The notes beneath the pieces were generated by a model. The model was not told the DNA's origin. It was given only the letters and a program-made list of their open reading frames with translations, and ran no database searches. A stretch of DNA of 64,000 nucleotides from Glycomyces fuscus. GTDB taxonomy: Bacteria > Actinomycetota > Actinomycetes > Streptosporangiales > Streptosporangiaceae. Positions 7,465-16,081 of this stretch are shown here, piece after piece. The position numbers and the translations under genes were made by a program. The stretch spans positions 1 through 64,000 of the forward strand of contig NYMS01000054.1 in the NCBI GenBank assembly GCA_002529455.1, written 5' to 3'. Each line of letters starts with the position of its first letter. The first letter of the stretch is position 1.

Positions 7465-8721
7465 TCAGGCGCGCGGACCGCGCAGCGCCACCAGGTCGGG
7501 TTTGCCCGAGGCCAGCATCGGCAGGCGCTCGCGCACCTCCAGCTCGCGCGGCGCCGCGTAGGCGGGCAGGCGCTCGCGCACCCACGCGCGCAGCTGCTCC
7601 AGCGACGGCGGCGCGTCCGGGTCGGCGGGCACCACGACGGCGCTCACCCGCTCGCCCCACTCGGGGTCCGGACGGCCCACCACCACCGAGTCGGCCACCG
7701 CGGGGTGCTCCAGCAGCCGGGCGTTGACCTGCCCCGGAACCACCTTGTGGCCACCGGTGTTGACCACCTCGTCCACGCGTCCGAGCACGCTCAGGCGGCC
7801 GTCGCCGTCCAGGCGGCCCAGGTCGTTGGTGCGCAGCCACCGCGTCCCGTCGCCGTCGGCGACCAGGGCGCCCGGGTCGGCCCGGACACCGGGCGCCAGG
7901 CGGTAGCCGTTCAGCAGCACCGGCCCCGACAGCAGGATCCGCCCGGCCTCGCCGGGGGAGGGGGAGTCCACCCGCACCCGCACCCCGTCCAGCGGGACGC
8001 CGTCGTAGACGCACCCGCCGCAGGTCTCGCTCATGCCGTACGTGGTGACCACCCGGCCCCCGGCCGCGCGGGCCTCCCGCAGCAGGGCGGGGTCGGCGGC
8101 GGCACCGCCGAGCAGGACGGTCCCGAACAGCGACAGGTCGGTCCCCGCGGCCAGCAGCCGCCGCAGCTGGGTGGGTACCAGGGACACGTGCGGGCGCAGC
8201 CCGCGCGCCAGCTCCGCCACCGCGTCCGCGGAGAAGGCCGCGTGCCGCGCCCGGGTACCCGTGGCCAGGGCGCGCGTCATCACCTGGATACCGGAGATGT
8301 GCCCGGCGGGCAGCACGCACAGCCACGCGTCGCCGGGGGCGGCGCCGATCCGCCTCACCGAGGCCCGCGCGGACGAGCGCAGCGCGGCCGCGGACAGCTC
8401 CACGCCCTTGGGGGCGCCGGTGGAGCCCGACGTGGTGATGACCAGGGCGGTGTCCCCGCCCGCCGGGACGGCGCCGTCCAGCGCGGCGACCCCGTCCGGG
8501 GTGCGCAGGGAGGCCGGGCGCATGGCGGCCAGGAGCTCCTCCACGCGCGCGTCGGGGGTCCCGTCGGGGATCGGCAGCAGGGCCGGGCCGTGCCCGTCCA
8601 GGGCCCGGGCCAGCAGGTCGCCCAGGTGCTCCGGTGCCAGCCCGCGCACCGCCTGGAGGGGGCGTGCCCCCTGGTCACGGGGGTGCGTGCTGCCTGTGTC
8701 GACCTGTCTCTCGCGTACCAC
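7465..8721 (-). CDS. menE: o-Succinylbenzoate-CoA ligase (MenE)
   Basis: MenE adenylates o-succinylbenzoate and joins it to CoA in menaquinone synthesis. It belongs to the ANL family: the AMP-binding P-loop TTSGSTGAPKG is near residue 95, the TYGMSET core motif in the middle, the RTNDLGRLDGDG hinge later, and the C-terminal lysine in LPMLASGKPDL. Compared with other acyl-CoA ligases it is short, as MenE proteins are. The start is uncertain: GTG 8721 gives 418 residues, while GTG 8649 gives 394 and begins just before the conserved LLARALDG segment. Neither has a strong ribosome site. It diverges from menB, with which it shares the pathway and the 200-nt control region. Confidence 0.92.
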   Translation of the reverse strand: MVRERQVDTGSTHPRDQGARPLQAVRGLAPEHLGDLLARALDGHGPALLPIPDGTPDARVEELLAAMRPASLRTPDGVAALDGAVPAGGDTALVITTSGSTGAPKGVELSAAALRSSARASVRRIGAAPGDAWLCVLPAGHISGIQVMTRALATGTRARHAAFSADAVAELARGLRPHVSLVPTQLRRLLAAGTDLSLFGTVLLGGAAADPALLREARAAGGRVVTTYGMSETCGGCVYDGVPLDGVRVRVDSPSPGEAGRILLSGPVLLNGYRLAPGVRADPGALVADGDGTRWLRTNDLGRLDGDGRLSVLGRVDEVVNTGGHKVVPGQVNARLLEHPAVADSVVVGRPDPEWGERVSAVVVPADPDAPPSLEQLRAWVRERLPAYAAPRELEVRERLPMLASGKPDLVALRGPRA

Positions 8722-8922
8722 GACCGCAAGGGTACGCCCGTGTGCCGTCCGGCCGCCCCGGGGGTGGCCGGACGGCGCCGGGCGGAGGGCGGACACGGGC
8801 CCAAGGAGCACCACCCCGACCGCGCGTCCCCGCCCGCCTGGCACAATGCGTAGGGTTGTCGCGTGGACGTGGTGACACGTCCGCGCCGTCCCCAGTGTCC
8901 CCGTTGAGGAGAAGCAGTAGCC

Positions 8923-9762
8923 GTGAGCAGCGTGATCGACTGGCAGCGGTCGGGCGAGTATTCCGACATCATCTACGAGACCGCGGAGGGCATCGCCAAG
9001 ATCACGATCAACCGCCCCGAGCGGCACAACGCCTTCCGGCCCCAGACGCTGTTCGAGCTCCAGGAGGCCTTCAACCTCGCCCGCGACGACTCCTCGGTCG
9101 GCGTGATCGTCCTCACGGGCGCGGGCGACCAGGCGTTCTGCTCCGGAGGGGACCAGAAGATCCGCGGCGAGGACGGCTACATGGGCGACGACGCCGTGGC
9201 CCGCCAGGGCATCGGCCGCCTCAACGTGCTCGACCTGCAGGTGCAGATCCGCCGCACGCCCAAGCCCGTCATCGCCATGGTCGCCGGCTGGTGCGTCGGC
9301 GGCGGCCACGTCCTCCACGTCTGCTGCGACCTGACCATCGCCGCGGACAACGCCAAGTTCGGCCAGACCGGCCCCAAGGTCGGCTCCTTCGACGGCGGCT
9401 ACGGCTCCTGGCTGCTCGCCCAGACCGTCGGCCTGAAGAAGGCCCGCGAGATCTGGTACCTGTGCCGCCAGTACAGCGCGCAGGAGGCCCTGGACATGGG
9501 ACTGGTCAACACGGTCGTGCCGCTGGAGGACCTGGAGAAGGAGACCGTGGCCTGGGCGCGCGAGATGCTGGAGAAGTCCCCGCTCGCGCTGCGCATGCTC
9601 AAGGGCGCCATCAACGCCGTCAGCGACGGCGCGGCCGGGATGCAGCAGTTCGCCGGTGACGCCACGATGCTCTACTACATGAGCGAGGAGGCCCAGGAGG
9701 GCCGCGACGCGTTCAAGGAGAAGCGCCGCCCGGAGTTCGACAAGTTCCCGCGCCGTCCGTGA
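8923..9762 (+). CDS. menB: 1,4-Dihydroxy-2-naphthoyl-CoA synthase (MenB)
   Basis: MenB is a crotonase-fold enzyme that closes the second ring of the naphthoquinone by Dieckmann-type condensation of o-succinylbenzoyl-CoA. It has 279 residues. The oxyanion-hole segments are DQAFCSGGDQKIRGEDGY and VAGWCVGGGHVLH, and the active-site stretch FGQTGPKVGSFDGGYGS is specific to MenB among crotonases. The GTG start at 8923 follows GAGGAGAAGC. It overlaps the menC start by 4 nt (GTGA), showing translational coupling. Confidence 0.96.
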   Translation: MSSVIDWQRSGEYSDIIYETAEGIAKITINRPERHNAFRPQTLFELQEAFNLARDDSSVGVIVLTGAGDQAFCSGGDQKIRGEDGYMGDDAVARQGIGRLNVLDLQVQIRRTPKPVIAMVAGWCVGGGHVLHVCCDLTIAADNAKFGQTGPKVGSFDGGYGSWLLAQTVGLKKAREIWYLCRQYSAQEALDMGLVNTVVPLEDLEKETVAWAREMLEKSPLALRMLKGAINAVSDGAAGMQQFAGDATMLYYMSEEAQEGRDAFKEKRRPEFDKFPRRP

Positions 9763-10742
9763 CCGGTGTGGAGCCCGACCCGGCGGGCACGCCCGCCGGG
9801 GGACGCGCCTTCGCCGTGGGTCTGCGCAACCGCTTCCGCGGCATCACCGTCCGCGAGGGCATGCTCGTGCGCGGGCCCGCCGGATGGGGGGAGTTCTCCC
9901 CCTTCCCCGAGTACGGCCCGCGCGAGTGCGCCCGCTGGTGGGCGGCCTGTGAGGAGGCCGCCCACCGCGGCTGGCCCGCGCCGGTCCGCGACCGGGTGCC
10001 GGTCAACGTGACCGTGCCCGCCGTGGACCCCGGGCGGGCCCACGCCATCGTCGCCGCGGGCGGCTGCGGCACCGCCAAGGTCAAGGTGGCCGAACGCGGG
10101 CAGGACCCGTCCGAGGACCTGGCCCGCGTCGAGGCGGTCCGCGACGCCCTGGGCCCCTCGGGCCGGGTGCGGGTGGACGCCAACGGCGCCTGGGACGTCG
10201 ACACCGCCGTGCGGATGGTGCGCGAACTGGACCGCTTCGGCCTGGAGTACGTCGAGCAGCCGTGCGCCACCCTGGACGAGCTCGCCGCCGTGCGCCGCCG
10301 GGTGCCGGTCCCCGTGGCCGCCGACGAGTCCGTCCGCAGGGCCGAGGACCCGCTGCGGGTGCGCGCCGCCGGCGCCGCCGACATCGTGGTCCTCAAGGTC
10401 CAGCCGCTGGGCGGGGTGCGCGCCGCGCTGCGCGTGGCCGAGGCGTGCGGGCTGCCGGTGGTGGTCTCCAGCGCCGTGGAGACCTCGGTGGGCCTGGCCG
10501 CCGGGGTGGCCCTGGCCGCCGCGCTGCCGGAGCTGCCCCACGCGTGCGGCCTGGCCACCATGCAGATGCTGACCGCCGACGTCACGGCCGACCCCCTGCT
10601 GCCCGAGAACGGGTTCCTGCCCGTGCGCCCGGTGGCGGTGGACGAGGAGAGCCTGCGCGCGGTGGAGGTCGACCCCACCGCCTGGCGTGCCCGCGCCGAG
10701 GCCGCGCGGTCCGTCGCCGACGAGGTCCCCGGCGCCGGATAA
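9759..10742 (+). CDS. menC: o-Succinylbenzoate synthase (MenC)
   Basis: MenC dehydrates SHCHC to o-succinylbenzoate and is a member of the enolase superfamily (327 residues). The catalytic KxK lysine is in TAKVKVAE. The three metal ligands lie in VRVDANGAW (D), YVEQPC (E) and PVAADESVR (D), and the second catalytic lysine is in IVVLKVQPLGG. The GTG start at 9759 overlaps the menB stop. The pathway steps menB, menC and menD lie in a row. Confidence 0.94.
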   Translation: MTGVEPDPAGTPAGGRAFAVGLRNRFRGITVREGMLVRGPAGWGEFSPFPEYGPRECARWWAACEEAAHRGWPAPVRDRVPVNVTVPAVDPGRAHAIVAAGGCGTAKVKVAERGQDPSEDLARVEAVRDALGPSGRVRVDANGAWDVDTAVRMVRELDRFGLEYVEQPCATLDELAAVRRRVPVPVAADESVRRAEDPLRVRAAGAADIVVLKVQPLGGVRAALRVAEACGLPVVVSSAVETSVGLAAGVALAAALPELPHACGLATMQMLTADVTADPLLPENGFLPVRPVAVDEESLRAVEVDPTAWRARAEAARSVADEVPGAG

Positions 10743-10926
10743 CCGCGCCGTGACCGGCTCGGGCGTTACGCCGGGGACGCACGGTGGCGGTGGGGCGGAT
10801 GCCCGGTCGCCGTGTGTGAGGTGTAACAGCCCGGTTCGTCCTCCACGGGTCCCAGGTGGGGGTTGACTGTAGGGGCCGGGCCCACATGGTGATACTGGGT
10901 ATACCTTGAGACGATCGAGAGGGTTG

Positions 10927-12639
10927 ATGAATCCGTCTACCGCCCTGGCGCGGGTCCTGGTCGACGAGCTGGCCCGCTGCGGCCTGGCCGAGGCCGTCGT
11001 CGCGCCGGGGTCGCGCTCGACACCGCTCGCCCTGGCCCTGGTCGCCCACCCCGGGATCAGGGTGCACGTGCGCATCGACGAGCGCTCGGCCTCCTTCCTC
11101 GCCCTCGGCATGGCCCGCGTCTCGCGCCGCCCGGTCGCGGTGGTGTGCACCTCCGGTACGGCCGCGGCCAACTTCCACCCGGCGGTGATGGAGGCCGACG
11201 AGAGCGGGGTGCCGCTGCTGGTGCTCACCGCCGACCGGCCCCCGGAGCTGCGCGGCACCGGCGCCAACCAGACGGTGGACCAGATCGGCCTGTACGGCGG
11301 CGCGGTCCGCCTGTTCGCCGAGGTCGGCACCCCCGACCCGATACCCGGCATGGTCGCCTACTGGCGGTCGCTGGCCTGCCGCGCGTGGGGCTCGGCGCTG
11401 GGCGGCCGCCCCGGCCCGGTCCACCTCAACGTGGCCTTCCGCGACCCGCTGACCCCCGGGGCCGACACGGGCCCGTGGCCCGAGCCCCTGGAGGGGCGCG
11501 ACGGCGGCCGGGCGTGGATCGGCCGCCCGGGACCGCTGACCGAGCCCGCGCCGTTCACGCTGCCCGACGTCGAGCGCGGCGTGATCGTGTGCGGCGACGG
11601 GGACTACGACCCGGTGCCGTTCCTGGCGCTGGCCGAGCTGACCGGCTGGCCGCTGCTGGCCGAGCCGACCTCCAACGCCCGCCGGGCGGGCGCGCTGTCC
11701 ACCTACCGGCAGTTACTGGCCTCGCCGCGCCTGGCCGCGCAGGGGGCGCCGGAACTGGTGGTGAGCGTGGGACGCCCCAACCTGTCCCGGCAGATCCTGG
11801 CCTACCTGCGCCGGGCCGAGCGGCACGTGGTGGTCAGCGCGAGCGCGCTGGGCGACCCCTCGGTGAGCACGCTCAACGCCTTCTCCGACCCGGTGCGCAC
11901 CGCCACCGACGTGGTGGCCGCGGTCGCGCCGCCCGCCGGGCTGGACCCGGGTTCCCCGCGGAGCACCGGCTGGTCGCGGACCTGGACGGACGCCGAGTCG
12001 GCGGCCCGCGCCGCCCTGGACGGGGTGCTGGACGGGGAGGAGGCGCTCAGTGAGCCGCGGCTGGCCCGCGACCTGGTCGCGCACATGTCCGCCGGTTCGC
12101 TGCTGTTCGCCGGTTCGAGCATGCCCATCCGCGACCTGGACGCCACCATGCGGGCGCGCTGCGGCGTGCGCCTGGTGGGCAACCGGGGCGTGAGCGGGAT
12201 CGACGGGTCGGTCTCCACGGCGATCGGTGCGGCGCTGGCCCACCAGGCCGAGGGCGGGGGCCACGCCTACGCGCTGCTGGGCGACCTGGCGATGCTGCAC
12301 GACCAGAACGGGCTGGTGATCGGTCCGGGGGAGCCGCGCCCGGACCTGGCGATCGTGGTGGTCAACAACGACGGCGGCGGAATCTTCTCCGGTCTGGAAC
12401 AGGCCGGGCACCCCGACTTCGAGCGGGTGTTCGGCACCCCGCACGGGGTGTCGATGGAGCGGGTGGCCGCGGTGGCCGACGTGCCCTACACCCGCCTGGA
12501 GTGGGCGACCGACCTGCCCAAGGCGCTGCTGGGCGAGGGGCTGCGCCTCATCGAGGTGTGCACGCACCGCGCGGGCAGCGCCTTGCTGCGCCGCCGGATG
12601 CAGGCCGCGGTGGACGCGGCGGTGGACGAGGCGCTCTGA
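10927..12639 (+). CDS. menD: SEPHCHC synthase (MenD)
   Basis: MenD is a thiamine-diphosphate enzyme that adds 2-oxoglutarate-derived succinic semialdehyde to isochorismate, the first committed step of menaquinone synthesis. It has 570 residues. The N-terminal domain has VVAPGSRSTPLALAL and the catalytic glutamate region (IDERSASFLALGMAR). The C-terminal ThDP/Mg motif is GDLAMLHDQNGL...NNDGGGIF. ATG 10927 follows GAGAGGG; an in-frame start at 10906 is less likely. A 184-nt gap separates it from menC, so it may have its own promoter: TTGACT occurs at 10863-10868. Confidence 0.96.
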   Translation: MNPSTALARVLVDELARCGLAEAVVAPGSRSTPLALALVAHPGIRVHVRIDERSASFLALGMARVSRRPVAVVCTSGTAAANFHPAVMEADESGVPLLVLTADRPPELRGTGANQTVDQIGLYGGAVRLFAEVGTPDPIPGMVAYWRSLACRAWGSALGGRPGPVHLNVAFRDPLTPGADTGPWPEPLEGRDGGRAWIGRPGPLTEPAPFTLPDVERGVIVCGDGDYDPVPFLALAELTGWPLLAEPTSNARRAGALSTYRQLLASPRLAAQGAPELVVSVGRPNLSRQILAYLRRAERHVVVSASALGDPSVSTLNAFSDPVRTATDVVAAVAPPAGLDPGSPRSTGWSRTWTDAESAARAALDGVLDGEEALSEPRLARDLVAHMSAGSLLFAGSSMPIRDLDATMRARCGVRLVGNRGVSGIDGSVSTAIGAALAHQAEGGGHAYALLGDLAMLHDQNGLVIGPGEPRPDLAIVVVNNDGGGIFSGLEQAGHPDFERVFGTPHGVSMERVAAVADVPYTRLEWATDLPKALLGEGLRLIEVCTHRAGSALLRRRMQAAVDAAVDEAL

Positions 12640-12669
12640 GCGCACGCCCCGGACCGGGGCCCGGCCCCG

Positions 12670-12702
12670 CCGCGGCCGCCGGAACCGGTCCGGCGGCCGC
12701 GG
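12670..12702. terminator. Bidirectional hairpin between menD and the siderophore operon
   Basis: A 14-bp perfect stem (12670-12683 with 12689-12702) and 5-nt loop lie between convergent genes, 31 nt past menD and 10 nt past the ligase gene. Confidence 0.75.
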
Positions 12703-12711
12703 TCGGCCGGT

Positions 12712-14139
12712 TCAGCCCCGCTCGAAGTGGCGCCTGCGCTCGAAGTCGGTGACCGACGCCGAGAACGCCGCCAGCTCCGCGCGGCCCGCCGCCGCGTAGT
12801 GGCGCACCACGTCCGGGCCGAAGCAGGCGCGGGCGAGGTCGCTGGACTCCCAGGCCAGCACCGCCTCCTCCAGGGAGGCGGGCAGGCGGGGCAGGTCCGC
12901 GGCCGAGGCGTCGCCCGGCGTCGGGTCGGGCAGCGGCAGAGCCTGGTCGATCCCGTACAGGCCCGCCGCGACGATCCCGGCCACCGCCAGGTAGGGGTTG
13001 GCGTCCCCGCCCGGGACCCGGAACTCGATGCGCGCCGACTCGCCCGACCCCACCACCCGCACCGGGCAGGTCCGGTTGTCCAGCCCCCACGAGACCGTGC
13101 TGGGCGCGTAGGCCAGCGGTGAGAGGCGCTTGAAGGAGTTGACGTTGGGCGCGGACAGCAGCGCGAAGTCGCGCATGCACGCCAGCTGCCCGGCCACGAA
13201 GTGCTCCATGTGCGCGGACATCCCGTAGCGGCCCGTGCCGTCCCCGGCGAACACCGGCGCCCCGGACCCGTCGCGCAGCGACAGGTGCACGTGGCAGGAG
13301 TTGCCCTCGCCCCCGTCGAACTTGGCCATGAAGGTCAGCGCCACCCCGGCCTGGGCGGCCAGCGCGCGGGCGCCCGCCTTGTACACCACGTGGTTGTCGC
13401 AGGTGCGCAGGGCGTCGTCGTAGCGGAACACGATCTCGTACTGGCCCGGGTGGCACTCCCCGCGCGCGGACTCCACGGTCATGCCCGTGCGCTCCATCGC
13501 GGTGCGGATGCGGCGCATGAGCGGGTCGATCTCGGTCACCTCCGGCACCGCGTAGTCGGAGTTGAAGCGGGTGGCCGTGGTCAGGCCGCGGTAGTCGGAC
13601 TCGAAGGCCTCCTGGTAGGAGTCCCGGAAGACCAGGAACTCCAGCTCGGTCCCGGCCAGGGCGTGCCAGCCGCGCTCGGCCAGCCGGTCCAGCTGGGCGC
13701 GCAGCACCTGGCGGGGCGCGACCGGCACCGGCCGGCCCTCGGCGTCGTGCGCGTCGCCCAGCACCAGGGCGGTGCCCGGGTCCCAGGGCAGGTAGCGCAG
13801 GGTCGCGGGGTCGGGCGCGATCGCGAAGTCGCCCAGCCCCCCGCCCCAGGGGTCGGTGGCGTAGCCGGGCCGCGACTCCATCTCCACGTCGGTGGCCAGC
13901 AGGTACAGGCAGGCGTCGAACCCCCGCGGGAGCACTCGGGAGATGAAGTCGTGCGGGTTGACCCGGCTGCCCTGCACCCGGCCCTGGAGGTCGGGCAGGG
14001 CCACGATGACGTCGGTGATCGCCCCGGACGCCGCGTCGGCGCGCAGCCGGTCCAGGGGGACGGGGAAGGGCGGCGGTGGCGGGGAGGGCGGCAGGGTCTC
14101 GCGCAGGGGCGGCAGGCCGTCGCCGGGGAGGGGGCTCAC
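12712..14139 (-). CDS. Glutamine-synthetase-like gamma-glutamyl ligase at end of siderophore operon
   Basis: This is a 475-residue class I glutamine synthetase fold. Recognisable parts are the beta-grasp domain (residues 30-110), the metal glutamates (GTELEFLVF; ARGECHPGQYEI), the GNSCHVHLSL motif at the ammonia/ATP site, the NSFKRL segment and the final ARIEFRVPGGDANPYLA. It resembles the GlnA3/GlnA4/PuuA group that gamma-glutamylates polyamines or ethanolamine, more than true GlnA. Its GTG start overlaps the stop of the NIS synthetase gene by 4 nt, so it is the last gene of the iron-regulated operon. A role in capping or extending the siderophore's diamine is inference. An unrelated polyamine-detoxifying role is possible. 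Confidence 0.85.
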   Translation of the reverse strand: MSPLPGDGLPPLRETLPPSPPPPPFPVPLDRLRADAASGAITDVIVALPDLQGRVQGSRVNPHDFISRVLPRGFDACLYLLATDVEMESRPGYATDPWGGGLGDFAIAPDPATLRYLPWDPGTALVLGDAHDAEGRPVPVAPRQVLRAQLDRLAERGWHALAGTELEFLVFRDSYQEAFESDYRGLTTATRFNSDYAVPEVTEIDPLMRRIRTAMERTGMTVESARGECHPGQYEIVFRYDDALRTCDNHVVYKAGARALAAQAGVALTFMAKFDGGEGNSCHVHLSLRDGSGAPVFAGDGTGRYGMSAHMEHFVAGQLACMRDFALLSAPNVNSFKRLSPLAYAPSTVSWGLDNRTCPVRVVGSGESARIEFRVPGGDANPYLAVAGIVAAGLYGIDQALPLPDPTPGDASAADLPRLPASLEEAVLAWESSDLARACFGPDVVRHYAAAGRAELAAFSASVTDFERRRHFERG

Positions 14140-16031
14140 GCGGCCCCGCCCTCACGCGTCGCCCGGTGCAGCGGGTTGGGGACGGGCGGGGCGTCCAGGT
14201 GGAACTCGGCGTCGCGCTCGGCGCGGTCGTGGTACCCGCCGCCCAGCAGCCGCTCCCGGTTCAGGCACACCCGCTCGAAGGCGGGGCCGAGCAGGTCGAA
14301 CAGCGCGAAGCGGTCGGCCAGCTCGGGGAACTCCTCCTGGTAGCGCAGGACCTCGGCGCGTACCAGCTCCCAGAAGCGCTCCTCGGGCACGCCCAGCTGC
14401 TCCTGGGCCAGGGGCGCCAGGTAGCGGAAGTGCCCCACGAACAGGGACTTGGCGATGGAGGAGGTCAGCTCGGCGGCGTCGAAGCGCATCAGCACGCCCA
14501 GCGCCTCGGCGGGCAGGTCGGCGTACTCGGGCAGGTCGGTGTCCAGCAGCTTCATGTCGTCCACGAAGTCCTTGACCGCCAGCCGCGCCGGGCGTTCGCG
14601 TTCGTCGTAGACCACGATCGCGTTCTCCCCGTGCGGGTTGAAGGCCAGCCCGTACCGGTAGAGCAGGTGCAGCACCGGAGGCAGGACGGCGGCGAACAGG
14701 GCGCGCAGCCACGCCTCGGCGTCCAGACCGGAGCGCTCCACCAGCTCGGCGGCGAACGCCCTGCCCCGGCCGTCCACGTGCAGCAGCGCGGCCAGGGTGC
14801 GGGCGCGCTCGCCGGGGTCCAGCTGTTCGGTGACCGGCTCGCGCCACAGGGCGCCCAGCAGCTGCCGGTGCCGGTAGGGGGCGTCGGGGATGTCCTCCAG
14901 GACGGGGTGGCGCACCGCCACCGCGGCGACCTCGCCGGGCAGGATCACGCGGCAGCGCCGCGACAGGAACGCGTCGCGGTCGTGCAGGGCGTGCACCCAG
15001 CGGGTGCTGGCGGGCGCGGCCCGGCACAGCTCGGTGGGGATGCCCCGGTAGACCATCGTGTTGAGGATGGCCAGCGAGAGCTTGACGTTGAGGCGGTCGG
15101 GGCGGGTGAGGTTGGTGAAGGTGCGGATGGACTGCTGCGGCAGGTAGTCGTCCCCGGCCTCGCCCAGCGGCACGACGCGCCCCTCGGCGAGTTCGGCGGC
15201 GAACAGGGGCACCACCACCTCGTCCCACTGCCAGGGGTGGACCGGCAGCCACACGAACTCCCCGGCCGCCGCACCGGTGCGCCCGGCGGTCTCCTCCAGG
15301 CGCGCGGTGAACAGGGCTTCCGTGTGCGGGTCCAGTTCGCGGGCGCGCAGCCGCGCCTGGTCCAGGCCGGGGACGCCGTGGTGCTCGGCCAGCGACCGGT
15401 GCACCGCGATCCACGGCAGGCGCAGGCGCCGCAGGGCCTCGGGCGGGTACTGGGCGCGGTCGCGGGCGGAGAAGCCCACGCGGCCCTTGTTGGCGAAGAT
15501 CCACGGGTGGCCGCCCTGGTGGCCCTCCAGCTCGGCGTGGGGCAGGTCGGCCAGGTCGGCGCTGGTGGCGGCGGACTCGGCCAGGCGGGCGTCGCCGCTC
15601 AGGGTCGCGGTCAGCTCCCCGACGGTGAAGGCCTCCACGGCCGGGTCCACGATCCCCGCCGCCCCCAGGTCGCGCAGCAGCGCGAAGGGCGAGGCCGGCG
15701 CGGTGGCGCCGTCGGCGGTCCGGCGCAGGGCGGTGCCGGGCACGACCCGCCAGCCGTCCATGGTGGTGCGCCGCCCCTCGAACACGTAGGCGGCGCCGGG
15801 GTGGACGCGGGCGCACCAGCGGCCGTACCCGTGCGGCCCGGGGGCGCGGTCGGGCCCCTCCGGCTCGGGGTGCAGGGCGTACTCGAAGCACAGCTCGGCG
15901 AGCACCTTGGCCGCGAGGTGGTCGCACGCCAGGCGCCAGCGCTCGGGGGTCAGCTCGGAGGGCACCGGCAGCGGAGGAGGCGCAGGGGCGGGTGGGGCCG
16001 CCGGGTCTCCCGGGGCGGGGGAGGCGTGCAT
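14136..16031 (-). CDS. NIS siderophore synthetase, IucA/IucC family (second copy)
   Basis: The enzyme (631 residues) activates a citrate or succinate carboxylate with ATP and condenses it with an amine or hydroxylamine. The family motifs are present: HPWIFANKGRVGFS (ATP binding, near residue 185), LPVHPWQWDEVV, QSIRTFTNL, and the FhuF-like C-terminal half with FNPHGENAIVVYDE and KDFVDDMKLLD. The proline-rich first 25 residues are atypical. ATG 16031 has GGAGG 6 nt upstream. It lies 50 nt after the paralogue at 16082-17923 and overlaps the ligase gene. The two synthetases differ enough in sequence to act on different ends of the scaffold. Confidence 0.94.
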   Translation of the reverse strand: MHASPAPGDPAAPPAPAPPPLPVPSELTPERWRLACDHLAAKVLAELCFEYALHPEPEGPDRAPGPHGYGRWCARVHPGAAYVFEGRRTTMDGWRVVPGTALRRTADGATAPASPFALLRDLGAAGIVDPAVEAFTVGELTATLSGDARLAESAATSADLADLPHAELEGHQGGHPWIFANKGRVGFSARDRAQYPPEALRRLRLPWIAVHRSLAEHHGVPGLDQARLRARELDPHTEALFTARLEETAGRTGAAAGEFVWLPVHPWQWDEVVVPLFAAELAEGRVVPLGEAGDDYLPQQSIRTFTNLTRPDRLNVKLSLAILNTMVYRGIPTELCRAAPASTRWVHALHDRDAFLSRRCRVILPGEVAAVAVRHPVLEDIPDAPYRHRQLLGALWREPVTEQLDPGERARTLAALLHVDGRGRAFAAELVERSGLDAEAWLRALFAAVLPPVLHLLYRYGLAFNPHGENAIVVYDERERPARLAVKDFVDDMKLLDTDLPEYADLPAEALGVLMRFDAAELTSSIAKSLFVGHFRYLAPLAQEQLGVPEERFWELVRAEVLRYQEEFPELADRFALFDLLGPAFERVCLNRERLLGGGYHDRAERDAEFHLDAPPVPNPLHRATREGGAA

Positions 16032-16081
16032 GGGATCCTCCGGGATCGTGTTCGTCGCGGACGCGTCCGGTCGTGCGGGGC

